64,000 bases of DNA from Bettongia penicillata ogilbyi (taxonomy: Eukaryota; Chordata; Mammalia; Diprotodontia; Potoroidae): the NCBI GenBank assembly GCA_023548195.1, contig JAJHZJ010000041.1, positions 1,860,001-1,924,000 of the forward strand. The letters run 5' to 3'. Within the stretch, counting starts at the first letter, position 1, and the number at the start of each line of letters is the position of its first letter. The position numbers were made by a program, and so were the translations under genes. The notes under the pieces were generated by a model, which was given only the letters and a program-made list of their open reading frames with translations, had not been told where the DNA came from and did not search any database. This document shows, piece after piece, positions 12,359 through 23,775 of the stretch.

Positions 12359-13206
12359 ATTAAAAAAGAGAAATAAGCATGCTTGCTGAGTTAACCAAAT
12401 GTAAAATTTGCTGAAAAATAATATCTCTGCAAAAGGAAAGTGTGAACCCCTAGAGAACTAGTAACAGTAAGAAACCTGTAAGTTCTGGAAATGCCAAATG
12501 TTAAAAATTGTGTATCCTAATTTTTGTAAGAGATTTAACTCCTAGACTACTCAATTTAGACATTAAAACAGTTGGTTATACACTTAAGTGAAGAAATAAT
12601 TCTTTCAACCTGTAAGCACTATTTTTACCTTCATAAAATTCTCCAGCATTTGGGGTGACTGGGGAAAGAATTCTCTCACCTTGGCAACTTAACAACTATT
12701 TTCAATCAAAAATTTTCAGCACCACATCCATTATGAACTATGTCTAGAGTTTAAAGTGGCAGGGCATAACATTCTTCTTTACTAACAATTATGATTTTTT
12801 AAAATTACAATTATTTTAAAGAAAAAAGGTGTATTTTAATAGGCATATAGATTTAAGAAATATAGGTCACAAAAACCTAATTTGGAACAGTGGTGATCAG
12901 GAGCATTTAAGTGTGTATAACCTCAATGTTGGGATGTCTGTGGTATCTAAAGAATTCTTGTACTCTCTCTACCTGCTTCAGTACAATCTAACAGCTGGGA
13001 CAAGGGGTGAGAGTGAATGGTGTGGGAAACTGTGGTGGATAATAATGTACCTAATATCTACACAGACCATTATAATAATTTCTGCTTTATAAATGCTTTC
13101 ATCTATTCATCTTTTCATTCATTCATTACCCTCTTCCCCAACTCAGAAATACTTTACTTGGAAAGATTCTGAAAAAATAAAACAATGTTCAGCAAAGTCA
13201 ACCAAT
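12359..13206. other. Unique AT-rich intron sequence
   Basis: Nothing recognisable on either strand. A short CATTCATTCATTAC stretch near 13,112-13,126 is the only simple repeat. Confidence 0.5.
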
Positions 13207-14335
13207 ATATAGACCCTTGACCTCTGCTTATGGTCTTTTACCCCATCATTCAACAGAAACTGCTCTCTCCAAAGTCACAAATGTTTTTTCAATTCTTAAA
13301 ACCTAATTGCCTTTTCTCAGTCCTAATCCTTCTTGTCATCCGTGCAGCCTTTGACATTGCCGAACACCGTTTTTTTCAAGACAGTCTCATCTTTCTAGGT
13401 TTTCACGTCACTATTTTCTCTTGGTTCTCCTTCTACCTGACTACTCCTCAGTCTCAGCTACTTGTGGGTGTCTTATAAGACTCTGTCCCAGGTACTTTTC
13501 TCTTCTTCCTCTACTATTTCCCTTGGTGATTTCATTAGCTCCCATGAATTCAATTACCATCTCTGTACTAATGATTCTTAAATCTACTTATCCAGCCCCT
13601 AACTTTCTGCTGACCTCCAGTCTAGCATCTCCAACTGCCTATTAGACATCTCAAACCACATAGGCTGTAGACATCTTAAATTCAATATGTCAAAAACTGA
13701 ACTCATTATCTTTTCACAAAACACTCTTCACTACTGCTATTAAAGATATAACATCCTCCCAGTTTCTCAGATTCTCAATCAAGATCACAGACTAGACAAG
13801 TCACTCTCTCTACATCCTTCATAAGCTACCCTCACCTTAACTTTCCAGTCTTCTAGTACCTTAGGTCTTCTCAACCCCCATACTCTCTGTGATCCAGTGA
13901 CACTGGCCTTCTGGCTATTCCTCAAACAACACATTCTATTCCCTGACTCTGGCCATTTTCACTAGCAGTCCCCTATTCCGGGAATGTTCTTTCTCCTTAT
14001 CACCTTGTGGCTTCTCAGGCTTCCTTCAAGTCCCAGCTAAAATTCTACTTTCTACACAAAGTCTTTCCAGATTCTTCTTATTCTAATACCTTTCTTCTGT
14101 TTATTATTCTGAAAAGATGTATATACATATACATACACATATGTACATGTGTGCAGTAGATTAGATAGAGAAGATAGAAAGATAGATTATACATAGTTGC
14201 TTGCATATTTTCTCTCCCATTACACTGTGAGTTTGTAAAGAGCGAGGTTACTTACTTTTTTTTGTATTCCCAGTGTTTAGCATAATGTCTCACACATAGC
14301 ATACGCCTAATAAATGTTTATTGACTGACTGAAAA
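13207..14335 (+). mobile_element. L2 LINE, 3' third (end of reverse transcriptase to 3' terminus)
   Basis: The sequence follows the L2 consensus order: ATCATTCAACAGAAACTGCT, then CTTGTCATCCGTGCAGCCTT, the LCTNDS region at about 13,560-13,580 replacing the catalytic YADD motif, and ATCCAGTGACACTGGCCTTC. It ends TAATAAATGTTTATTGACTG, the characteristic L2 terminus. An AT/CA-rich simple tract (14,115-14,200) interrupts the 3' UTR. The frame is broken in many places. Confidence 0.85.
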
Positions 14336-14454
14336 AATAATACAACTTGTAACAATGCTCATTGTTACAAGCAATGAGCTGTCTCATTCCCATCAAATTG
14401 CTAAAGATGATGAAAGAAAAAAGAATCAGTGTCATAGGGGGTTCTAAGAAAACA

Positions 14455-14830
14455 AGCCCAGCACTACATGATGCAATTTTTAAAAGCAATATGGAATCAT
14501 GAAAGAAAAATTATAAAATTTTTACCTTTTGACTTCATAATTGTTTATATCTATTTTTACTGGCAGGCAGAAACCAGTACAATATTTACAGCTGTACTGA
14601 TTATAATATCAAAATATTGTAAATCTACCAAATGGGGAAGGGCTGGATTAATTCTAGAATATTAAAATAATGGGTTAGTATTTTACCTTGAAACAACAAT
14701 AATAAAGAATGTGAAGAAATGTGAGAAGACAAATGAAATATTACTAAGAAAAGAAAGTAGAGACAATAAAATATATTGGCTACAACTATGCAAAGGAAGA
14801 CAGAATTAGCAATAAATCTCTGGTCTGCAT
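14455..14830 (+). mobile_element. Probable L1 ORF2 C-terminal fragment
   Basis: Open frame 14,468-14,665 reads MMQFLKAIWNHERKIIKFLP and later AETSTIFTAVLIIISKYCKS. Its layout resembles the L1 ORF2 end (a WKSVWRFL-like block, then a TRMFIAALF-like block). Similarity is weak, so this is tentative. Confidence 0.4.
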
Positions 14831-15116
14831 GGCTTGCAAAAGTTAAAGCACATTCTTTTCTGTTCTTTTAACCTAAAATAAATTATAAGAATTTGTGGTA
14901 TAATGTATACTAAATGAGCGATCAGTGAAAATCACTTATTTGTGTTACTTTGATTAATAGTTTTCAAGGAATAAACTTTGTTTTTGGTTTGTGCATTCAT
15001 GCTCTGCTTTTAAAATAATGCATACAGACATGTACATACACATATCCCATAAAAATAACTTTATCTAAAACTAATCAATAATCATTTACGTTAATTCTAT
15101 TATTTGTCAAGACAGA

Positions 15117-16055
15117 TTTAATCAATGAATCAACAAACAATTCTTAAGCAACTCCTTTTTATCTTTTATGTGAAAGATGATGCAGAAACAACTCCTGACC
15201 TCAGACAGTTTCCATTCTATCATGGGAAACAACATACACACACACAAGCAGGAGATTGTCAGAAAAGGCTTCTTGTAGGAGGTAACATAAGTTGAAACTG
15301 ATGGGTGCTAGGGAGACTAAGAGGTGGGAGACAGGATGTGGGGAAGCAAAAAAATAGGAGATGGAATACTGTGTACAAGTAATATCAAGTGAGTCAACGT
15401 GAGTAGAAATAATAGATATTAGGGAATGAAATATAATAGGTTCTTAATAAATGTTTACTGCCTGACAGATTGAAAAGGTAGACTGGATCCAGATTATGAA
15501 GGGCTTCAAATGTCAAACACAAGAGTTTATACTTTCTCCCAAAGGCAAATGTGAGAAACTAAAAGTTCTTGAGTAGGGGAAAGACATGTGCCTTGTCAAT
15601 GTTACTTTGAAATCTATCTGTAGGATAGATTAGAAAAGAACTAATCAGGAGACTATTGCAATAAGAGCTAATGAGGGTCTCAAATGGGCACTGGTTATTC
15701 AAGTGGAAAGAAGGGATTTAATGTTGTAGAGGTAAAACTGACAAGACTGGCAAATGAATGACGTGTAGGGGGAGGGAGAGTGAAGAGTTAAGGATAATTC
15801 CAAGGTTATAAACCTATGTGACTGGAAAGATAGGGCTACAAGAAATAACAGTTAAGGGAAAGGGGATGTTTGAGGGAAAGGATTTTCTTTTAGGCAGACT
15901 GTGTTTGAGATGCTTATGAGGCATATAATGAAAAATGTTCGACATCTGTTGGTGATATGAAATTTGGAATTTGAACCCAATGGGGCTTGAAAAAGAGATC
16001 TAAGAGTCATCTTCATAGACATAACCGAACCCATGGGAGGTGACGAAAATACCTT
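15117..16055 (-). mobile_element. Antisense L2 LINE fragment
   Basis: Plus-strand landmarks are the mirror of L2: AATCAACAAACAATTCTTAA, a TGACCTCAGACAGTTTCCAT region, then GATTATGAAGGGCTTCAAAT, GAGACTATTGCAATAAGAGC and GAGTGAAGAGTTAAGGATAA. It covers the 3' half of the LINE in reverse. It is old and heavily diverged. Confidence 0.65.
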
Positions 16056-16059
16056 AGAG

Positions 16060-16281
16060 CAGGAGTTCTTAATCTAGGATCCACAGATTCCTGAAATTTT
16101 AAGGGAAGTCTGTGAACATGAATGGAGAAAAAAAAAACCCGCATCATTTGCTAATATCTAAGAAATTTAGCATTTCCTTCAACTATGAATGTTGGAACAT
16201 ACTATGTTGTTGAAGTGGCCCATAAGCTTCACCAGACTGCCACAGGGATCCGTGAAACAAAAAAGTTTAAAAATCTCTCTG
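16060..16281. mobile_element. Probable hAT-like MITE
   Basis: The block begins CAGGAGTTCTTAATCTAGGA and ends GTTTAAAAATCTCTCTG, giving imperfect terminal inverted repeats with CAG/CTG ends. The interior (GAAATTTAGCATTTCCTTCA, GATCCGTGAAAC) matches a familiar mammalian hAT-derived repeat pattern. Flanks share TTAGAG on both sides, possibly part of an 8-bp duplication. The family name is not certain. Confidence 0.5.
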
Positions 16282-16734
16282 TTAGAGGGAGAAAATGACC
16301 CAGAAGAAGTGGTTTAAACTTTTAAATCTTCAAGGTATGGAAGAGAATGAATAAGATTTTGCTTCCATTACCAAAAAAATAGAAGAAGAAAAAAAGATCA
16401 TCCTAGTTGGATAAGGACTTCTACACTAAATGCTGCTTATTTGTGTAACTGTAAAATTTCATCATTTACATGGGCTTCAAAGTTAATGTAAACCTCTTTA
16501 TAATTTTTAGTTGTCTTAATCACCTACTCTTGATTAATGGAAATTTTTAGTATTTAAAAAATAATTCTTAGATAATCACTATTCCATTAGTCTTAAAGTT
16601 TTTTCTCAAGTCTAAGTAGGAAATGCTGTGTTAAAGGTTGCTAAGAGATGCTGTTTTGACATAATAGAGCACAAGTCTCAAAAGTAAAGAAGGTTACTGA
16701 CTACTCTTTAATGCAAACATGATAGCATATCTGT

Positions 16735-16882
16735 AAGGATTGAGGGAGAAAGAGAGGGGGAGGGGGTAAGAGACAGACAGACAGAGTAGGGGAGGAAGAA
16801 CGGGAAGGTGGGAGAAAGGGAGGGAGGGAGACAGAGGTGGGAGACAGAGGGAGAGGGAGAGGGAGAGGGAGAGAGGGAGAGA

Positions 16883-16975
<93 letters not shown>

Positions 16976-17005
16976 AAGGAAGAAGGGAGGGAGAGGGGGA
17001 GGATA
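16735..17005 (+). repeat. Polypurine tract with (GA)n core
   Basis: A purine-rich region contains an uninterrupted (GA)n array at about 16,887-16,972, flanked by GGGAGA and GGAAGGAAG variants. Long open frames on both strands here are artefacts of the dinucleotide. Confidence 0.97.
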
Positions 17006-17079
17006 TGGCCTAGACCTACGATTTCATTGGTAGAGAGAATTCCCAAGGGAGCTAGATTCAATTCCTACTCTTACAAAGT

Positions 17080-17185
17080 AGCCTAGAGCACTGAGAGATT
17101 AGGGTCTTTGCTAGAGGTTCACAAAGCTAATGTGTTTTAAATTGGAACCCAGGTCTTTCTCACTTTGAAGCTGGTTCTCTTTCTT
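17080..17185 (-). mobile_element. MIR SINE fragment (antisense)
   Basis: GGTTCACAAAGCTAATGTGT followed by TGGAACCCAGGTCTTTC matches the reverse of the MIR core (a tcacacagctag ... gaacccaggtct pattern). Confidence 0.5.
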
Positions 17186-19379
17186 CCTTTCCTTCTCTCT
17201 TTTTTCCTTCATTTTTTTCTCTTTCATATATATGCATTATGTGTATACATATACATACATATGTAAAAAATGGTAGAATTTTTGAAAATTCTGTTTTTTC
17301 CAAAATTTATATCCCTATTTATTTTATTTATATTCCTATGATGATTATACATTGTATATAAAGTAATACTGAAAGTCTAATTGCAAATCCCAAGTTCAAA
17401 CACCTTAATGTTATTATACAAAAAATTCAATTTTTAAAAACGACTTACTGCACGCACACCTGCTGTTCTATCAATCTGAGCAGGAAACCATTTCACCCCT
17501 GCATCATAGCAATAGAAAAGTGCTTATTAAAACATTAATCACAGTCCATTATATTTTGACTCACTGCCAAAAGTTCCCATTACATCACTGAAAATACCTA
17601 TTAACCAAAACCTGCTTCTGACAAGTTACAGAAGTGTAGGGTTTAGAATTTAGTAATGCAAAAGTCAGTTTGCAATTGATTTTGCAGTGGCAGTAAGAAT
17701 AATTAATTTTTTTCCTGACATTTATTACTGTGAGAGAGTTGATTTAACTGGTGTTTCTACTGTAAAATTATTCAAAAATTGTTTAAACTTCACCTAGTAT
17801 TATTAAACAAATTTATTGTGAAAGTATTAAATATCCATGGGTGGATTAAAAAAAATGTTTTAAATGGGCTATAGACTTCAGTGTATGTAAAACTATATTG
17901 TCTTGTGTAAATATGGGCCTTGTTTAGAACCATATCTCACAGGAAATTGTGGCAAATGAAAACCATCCCCCCCTTTTCCACTCCTACTCTTTAGAATTTA
18001 TGTTTTTCCATTTATGGTTATGCAAAAGAAGCAAAAAAACAGTATTACCTTCAAGTCAGAATTATTTGAAGTATGGCTTGGCTAATATATTTTTATTCTT
18101 TAACACTAGAATAATCCTCATGAATTTATTTGACCTGGTCTCTGATCTTCATTTTATTTAGTAAATGCACTGAGAAAATAGAACTAATGGGAATAAGGAA
18201 ATGGAATGACAATTAAGTAATATAATAAGCCAGTTAACCAAAGAACTGGATTGAAGTCTTGCAAGAAAAGAAGGTAAAAGTTGTAAATTTTAAAAAGCAA
18301 GCATTATCCTTACAGATACTTCCATATACAATCAAACAAAGCAGGAGGAAAAAACATACACATGTTAATTTGTTCTAATGTCTGCTGGGTTAGTTTTCAC
18401 AATCAAAAAATCTTTTGATAGACCCTTTCTGAAGGTTCAATTCATTATGGTTCTTTTCATGTTCAAGGAAATTGGGAGAACGCTCCAGTAACTCATGAAA
18501 TAAAATAATATATAAGCTTTCTTTTCCTTATTTTTTGTGTAGCTGTAAAAAAAAATCACAATGGAATAAACCAAGAGTATTAATAGCATGAGTTATATAT
18601 TAGTTAATAAGAAAATGCAAAAAGAAAACAGACATGGCTTGCAATCACAAAACATGATAACCATAAATTAGCAAATGCTTTTAAAACAGCAATCAAAATG
18701 TTTTACATTTTAAAAGATTAAGAGAGTCATCAGGCTTATGTCTAATAATTTCTTAACAGTTCAATCTTCTGATTATTATGACTTTTTGCCCGTAATGTCT
18801 AGAATAAAATAGACTACATGGCTGAAGAACAGAACTTTTCCTTACTTGGGAATAAGCTCCTGAAAAGGATATGAATCTTTTAGACCATGACCCTAAATTC
18901 TATCCTGTGAGGCAGAGTTCAAGTCAGGAAAATGAAGACATCAAAGAAGTTTTTATATACTTTATAATAACTCCAATTAATTAATGACTTTATATATCCA
19001 TGAAACAAACACTTTTTCTTGACATTTTTAAAAACCTGAATTATACCTGACCAAAAACATAAGAATTAATTGTTCTCACTAATATAAAATGTAACTTTTC
19101 TTTAAGAGATTCAGATCTATGATGTATCACATAAACTATTACTAATATAATTCAAAGTAACAGTTTAAAACATTTCTTTCATTTAATTTTATTAAATTAC
19201 CAAAATACCAAAAGATGATTCAACAATCTCTGCCACCTAATTTTCTGTTTTGTGTCATGTTTACACAATTAATATAAAAAGCAGTTTGAACAAAGACAAA
19301 GAGTTTATACCCTGTATAGGATTTAAGTTATTATTATAATGATAGTCACACATGTTTAGGTTCACTATAAAGTACATGG
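17186..19379. other. Unique AT-rich intron sequence
   Basis: No transposon recognised apart from a short CATATA tract near 17,225-17,265. It includes one splice-site-like island on the minus strand (17,449-17,498), discussed under findings. Confidence 0.5.
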
Positions 19380-20300
19380 AAGGAAGTAACAAGTTAGAAT
19401 GTTGGAAAAAGAGGAAATGAGTAGATGGTGAGGCATTTTAAATGCCATCCAGAAGACTTTCTATTTTATCCGAGAGATAAAAGGGAGTCACTGAGGTTAA
19501 CATCTAGGCTTTAAGAAAACCAATTTGATGGAAGTTGGACTAAAGTGGGGAGATGTGAAACAGGAAGTTCAATGCAGTAGTTCAGATGAGAGATGATGAG
19601 GGACTACTAGGATGATGGCCATGTGAGTGCAGAGAAGCAACATTGTCAGAAAGAAAGCACAAGATATGGCCAATTATTAGATATGAATGAGTGAAAAAGA
19701 GGAATCAAGACACATCACAGAGGTTGCTTAGCTAGGTGCCTAGAAGGATGATGTTGTCTCCTCATCAGTAGAAGTTCAAAAGAGTAGTGAATTGGGGGCA
19801 GGGGCAAGTTTGTGATTTTCATTTAAAATGTACTGTGCTTGGTATTTTTATGGGAAATCAAATTCATAATGTCCAACAGGCACTTGTTGATACATGGTGA
19901 GTTCAAGAGAGAAACCAGGGACTAGATAAACCATTCTGAGAATCATCTGGATAGAGATAACTGAAGCTATTGAAGCTGATCAGATCAGCAAGTTAGACAG
20001 TATAGCGATGTAGGGGAGCCTAAAAGAAAGCCTTGGAAACTCCCATAATTAGTGGATGTGACATTGATGAAGATAGAGTAAGAGAGACTGAGAAGAAGCA
20101 GTCAGACAGGTAGGAGATAAACCAAGGGACAGCAAAGTAACAGATGTCAAGAAAGTATCCAAGAGAGTCAAAGGCATCAAACACTACAGAGAAGTAAGGC
20201 AAGATGAGAACTGAGGAACATGTATTAGATTTGGTAATTAAGAAATTGTTGGTAACTTAGAACTATTTCAATAGAATGACAAAGTCATAAATCTGATTAC
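19380..20300 (-). mobile_element. Antisense L2 LINE fragment (reverse transcriptase region)
   Basis: Plus-strand text mirrors L2: GAGAAGAAGCAGTCAGACAG, CAAGAAAGTATCCAAGAGAG, TCAAAGGCATCAAACACTAC, then TAGATTTGGTAATTAAGAAA. The first 250 bases mirror the downstream L2 region (CCAATTTGATGGAAGTTGGA, TGCAGTAGTTCAGATGAGAG). Confidence 0.7.
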
Positions 20301-20344
20301 AGCAATAAAATGATCCCAGCTATTAATTTGTTATTTGTTCTTAG

Positions 20345-20515
20345 GGTAGATTAAAAGATTATAGACCTAGAGCTAGAAGAGACCTCTGAGATCATCTTGT
20401 TCAAGATTCATTTTATGGATAAGGAAACTGAGGTAGAGGGAAGTAAAATGACTTGCTCATTTTAAACCCAGGTCCCTTGACTCCAGAGTCAGTGTACTTT
20501 CCAATAAAACTCTCT
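20345..20515 (-). mobile_element. MIR-like SINE (antisense)
   Basis: CTAGAAGAGACCTCTGAGAT, then GGATAAGGAAACTGAGGTAG and TTAAACCCAGGTCCCTTGAC, follow the reverse MIR-type pattern. Confidence 0.65.
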
Positions 20516-20744
20516 AAAAATAAATCTTCTACTAAAACTTAATGTATCCACAATAGGCAAACAAAAGCTATATCTACAAAACCATTACCATATACTCACT
20601 GAAAGAACAGCGACTTTACCTGTTGTTTTACTGATCAAAAGAACAACCCCATGAGGAAACTAAACACACACTCGACCACCACCACAAATGCAGGTTGATA
20701 CCTTCTCTGCAACTTAAGGTCTAAGAGAGTTGCTTAAAGAAGTA

Positions 20745-20855
20745 AGTAGTTATAGTGATTTACCAAGGTCAAAGAGCTAGTATATAGCAGACATAAGATT
20801 AAACCCAGGTCTTCCTGGCTTTGAGGCTTTCTAAACACTATGCCACAGTGAGACA
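20745..20855 (-). mobile_element. MIR SINE fragment (antisense)
   Basis: AAGGTCAAAGAGCTAGTATA followed by AACCCAGGTCTTCCTGGCTT and CACTATGCCACAGT is the reverse MIR core and end. Confidence 0.65.
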
Positions 20856-21227
20856 TATTTTTAAAAATAGTTCAATGATCTCTGTTCACATCTGAATTCT
20901 AGCAATGTAATCTCTTTAAAAGATTAGATCATATCAATTAGTTTAAAATTTTAGCAGTAGGCCAAACTCTGAAAGTATGATTTTATGTAAGTAGAGAAAA
21001 AAAATTCCTTTGGAGGAACAAAAGGTCAAGAAGGGATGGAATGAAAAAGACATAATTTGTACAAAAACGATCTCAAGCTATATTTATCTTCCATTGTACA
21101 ATTTTCAGTATTCTTCATGTCAATGAAGGTATTTCCAAGTAGGATTTAGCCTGATTTTTTTTCCATGTGTATGTTTGATTTCTTGATCTGTTTCAATTTC
21201 TAAATTTTTACCTTGGATACCTTTATT

Positions 21228-21740
21228 GAGGGGTGACATGGTTGGACTTGCACTTTAGGAAAATCACTTTGGAGGCTGAATGGAGGATAGACTGAAATGG
21301 GGAGAGATCTGAGGCAGGCAAACCCATCAGCAGTCTATTATTGCAATGATCTAGGTATGAATTGATGAGGACCTGTAACAAGGCAATGGAAATATCAGAG
21401 GAGAGAAATGTTGTAAACATAAAGTCTACAGGCCCTGGTAACAGATTGCATATGGGGGATGAGAGATAGTAAAGAGTTGAGGATGACACCTAAGTTGCAA
21501 GCCTTCCTAATAACTGGGAAGACGGTGGGAACTTCAACAATAATAGAGAAGTTTGGAGGGGGGACATTCAATCCAATGATGAGTTAAATTTTGAGCTTGC
21601 TGAGTCTAAAATGTCTAGACATCCAATTTGAGATATTAGAAGGTCAGAGAGAGAGGTAAAACTGGAGATCAGGGTAGGTTAGGTAGATTTGAGGATTATA
21701 AGTATAGAGATCATAATTAAGACATTAGGAGGTGAGGAGA
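21228..21740 (-). mobile_element. Antisense L2 LINE fragment
   Basis: The plus strand reads GGGGTGACATGGTTGGACTT, AGGAAAATCACTTTGGAGGC, GAGTTGAGGATGACACCTAA and GATATTAGAAGGTCAGAGAG in the exact order expected for reversed L2 (just downstream of the reverse transcriptase active site). This is one of the clearest L2 matches in the window. The minus-strand open frame 21,223-21,489 is a remnant of L2 coding sequence. Confidence 0.8.
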
Positions 21741-21779
21741 TTACCAAGTGAAGCATTATAGATAAAACAAGAGTGCCAT

Positions 21780-22810
21780 ATTAGACACACATATGTATAC
21801 ACAGGGAAAACCGTACTTCTTTTTATCAGTTCTTTCTCTGGAAGTGGACAGCATCATAGGTCCTTTGTAGCTGATTTTAGTAGTTATAATACTCAAAGCG
21901 ATCTAGTCATTCCCAATTGTTCTTAGAACAATATTGCTGTTACGTACATAGCATTCTCTTGGTTCTGTTCATTTCACTATTCATTATTTCATACAAGTCT
22001 TTCCATGTTTTTCTAAAATCAGCCTGCTCATCCTTTTTTTCTGTCACAGTAGTATTCCATCACAATCACACACCAGAACTTGTTTAGCATCCCCTTAACT
22101 TCTAGTTCTTTGCTACCACAAAGAGAGCTGCTATAAACATTTTAGAACTTAAGTTCTTTTCTTTTTTCCCTCATCACCTCGGAAATCAGACACAATAGTG
22201 GCATTGCTGGCTTAAAAGATATACGCAACTGTTCTTGTTCCCTGTGGTCTCCCCCACAGCTGCAACCTTCAGGGTCATCTCTCTGCCCGGAACCAAAACC
22301 AGGAATTCTGCTTTCTTGCTAGTGCCCACAGCCAGCAAGGTCCCCACCCCTTTGCTACCACATTCACTAGCATGTATTCTCTCCTCCTCAACCACAGCCA
22401 CAGCTTGGGATCTTATCTGGTCAGCACACCTGGACCTGACATCCACCTCTAATGGAGGACCCTTCACTCTTCCTCTGGTCAACTGTTCAACCCTCAAACT
22501 TTGTGCGGCAAAAGTGCTGAGGCTGTCATCAAATACAGCTGTGCCAGGGCATGTTTGCTTCTTCAGTGGTATCTGCCTGGAGGTAGCTGTATTTCAATAG
22601 TGCCAGACCTTCATCCTGGAAGGTCAGGTCTTTCCTAAAGTCCTTCCAAGTTGTCTTAAGTGGACAATTGCTTTATTGTGATTTTTTATTGTTTCTGCTT
22701 CTAAAGAGTTCATTTTGAGGCATTATTTCAAATTGTTTGTAGGGGAATTTGAAAGATCCAAGTAATTTCCTGCCTTATTCCAGAATTTTCTCCCCATCTT
22801 TTCTGAACAT
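21780..22810 (-). mobile_element. Minus-strand L1 remnant: 3' end joined to a 5' UTR-like region
   Basis: From 21,830 to 22,200 the reverse complement is an L1 ORF2 C-terminus (plus-strand landmarks CACAGTAGTATTCCATCACA and TTTGCTACCACAAAGAGAGC). From about 22,205 to 22,805 the sequence is GC-richer and resembles a reversed marsupial L1 5' UTR (TTCATTTTGAGGCATTATTT then a CCCCATCTT end). Most of ORF1 and ORF2 is missing. Its layout mirrors 7,980-9,275. Confidence 0.5.
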
Positions 22811-23584
22811 CAATATTCTTCCAGGGATACTATTTAGCTGTGTACCATGGGATTTTACAGTCTTTCAAGAATTAAAGATGGGTGGCAGGGAGAAGTATCA
22901 CCCAAAAGGCAATGGACAGGCATATTACTTGCATGAGTAGATTGGAGCACATTACAAGTAAACTACGGAGCAGGAAATGGGTATCATAAAGAGATATTAT
23001 TAATGGAGGGGAGGGGGCGCTTCAAAGCTAGGCAGATCAACCAATGAACAGCCTTGAATATCCTACTGATTTCCAAACATTATCAAGAAATCCAAAAAAA
23101 GGCCATCAGAACAGTGCATCACATAAGAAGATTTGTATCAGAATGTCAATATGACTAACACAGACTGGGCAAGCATGTATAAATTACAATCTATACCACT
23201 AGAATGAATACCCATATCTATGAGATTGCAGAGCCACAAAAGTATCAAAACACAACTTTTTCCATACTTCGATATAATATAATTTTGGAAATCATATTCA
23301 AGTTTTATGTTGCTGAAACCAAGTGATTAGTCAATTAATTGGTCAACTTAGTCAATTTAAATCAAAATTTAATCAATTTATGACAAAGATCAAATACAGA
23401 ATTACTCACAAAAATTCCTTCACAATTAGGATATATCATATTTTTGCTTTCTTTTTTCTAAGATTTTCTCGACTTGTCCTTATGTATGCATTCTGTCTCC
23501 TAAAATAATAAAAAAATGAGCTAAGGTACATTTTCTTATTAGATTTTACATGAGCACTTCATTGTGGCAATAAACAGTGAATAA
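22811..23584. other. Intron sequence with no recognised feature
   Basis: No exon or clear repeat. A short G-rich patch lies near 23,007-23,022. Confidence 0.45.
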
Positions 23585-23775
23585 AAAGCTACCCAAAAAG
23601 TCAGAAAGACCCAGAATCAAATCCTGCTTTTGAATACATAAGTATCTGTGAAACTAAACTACTTGGTGTCCTGGATAACTTTCTAAGTCTAAGTGAAAGA
23701 ACAGTGATCTGCACTGGTATAGATAAGTTCCTCATTCCTAGAATGATGAAATCATAGATTCAAAACAAAAACATT
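23585..23775 (+). mobile_element. CORE-SINE of the MIR/Ther-1 type
   Basis: AGTCAGAAAGACCCAGAATC, then GTCCTGGATAACTTTCTAAG, TAAGTTCCTCATTCCTAGAA and ATGAAATCATAGATTC follow a marsupial MIR-related SINE pattern. The call is from sequence memory only. Confidence 0.5.

Noticed and set aside
12165..12389. 74-codon open frame of Gly, Arg, Lys and Glu repeats
   Set aside because: Entirely explained by the GGGA/GGAA microsatellite.
16708..17086. Long open frames on both strands (Ser-Leu repeats, Arg-Glu repeats)
   Set aside because: Produced by the (GA)n tract; no independent coding signal.
21223..21489. 88-codon minus-strand frame with an apparently good composition
   Set aside because: It is the decayed L2 coding region read in its own sense.
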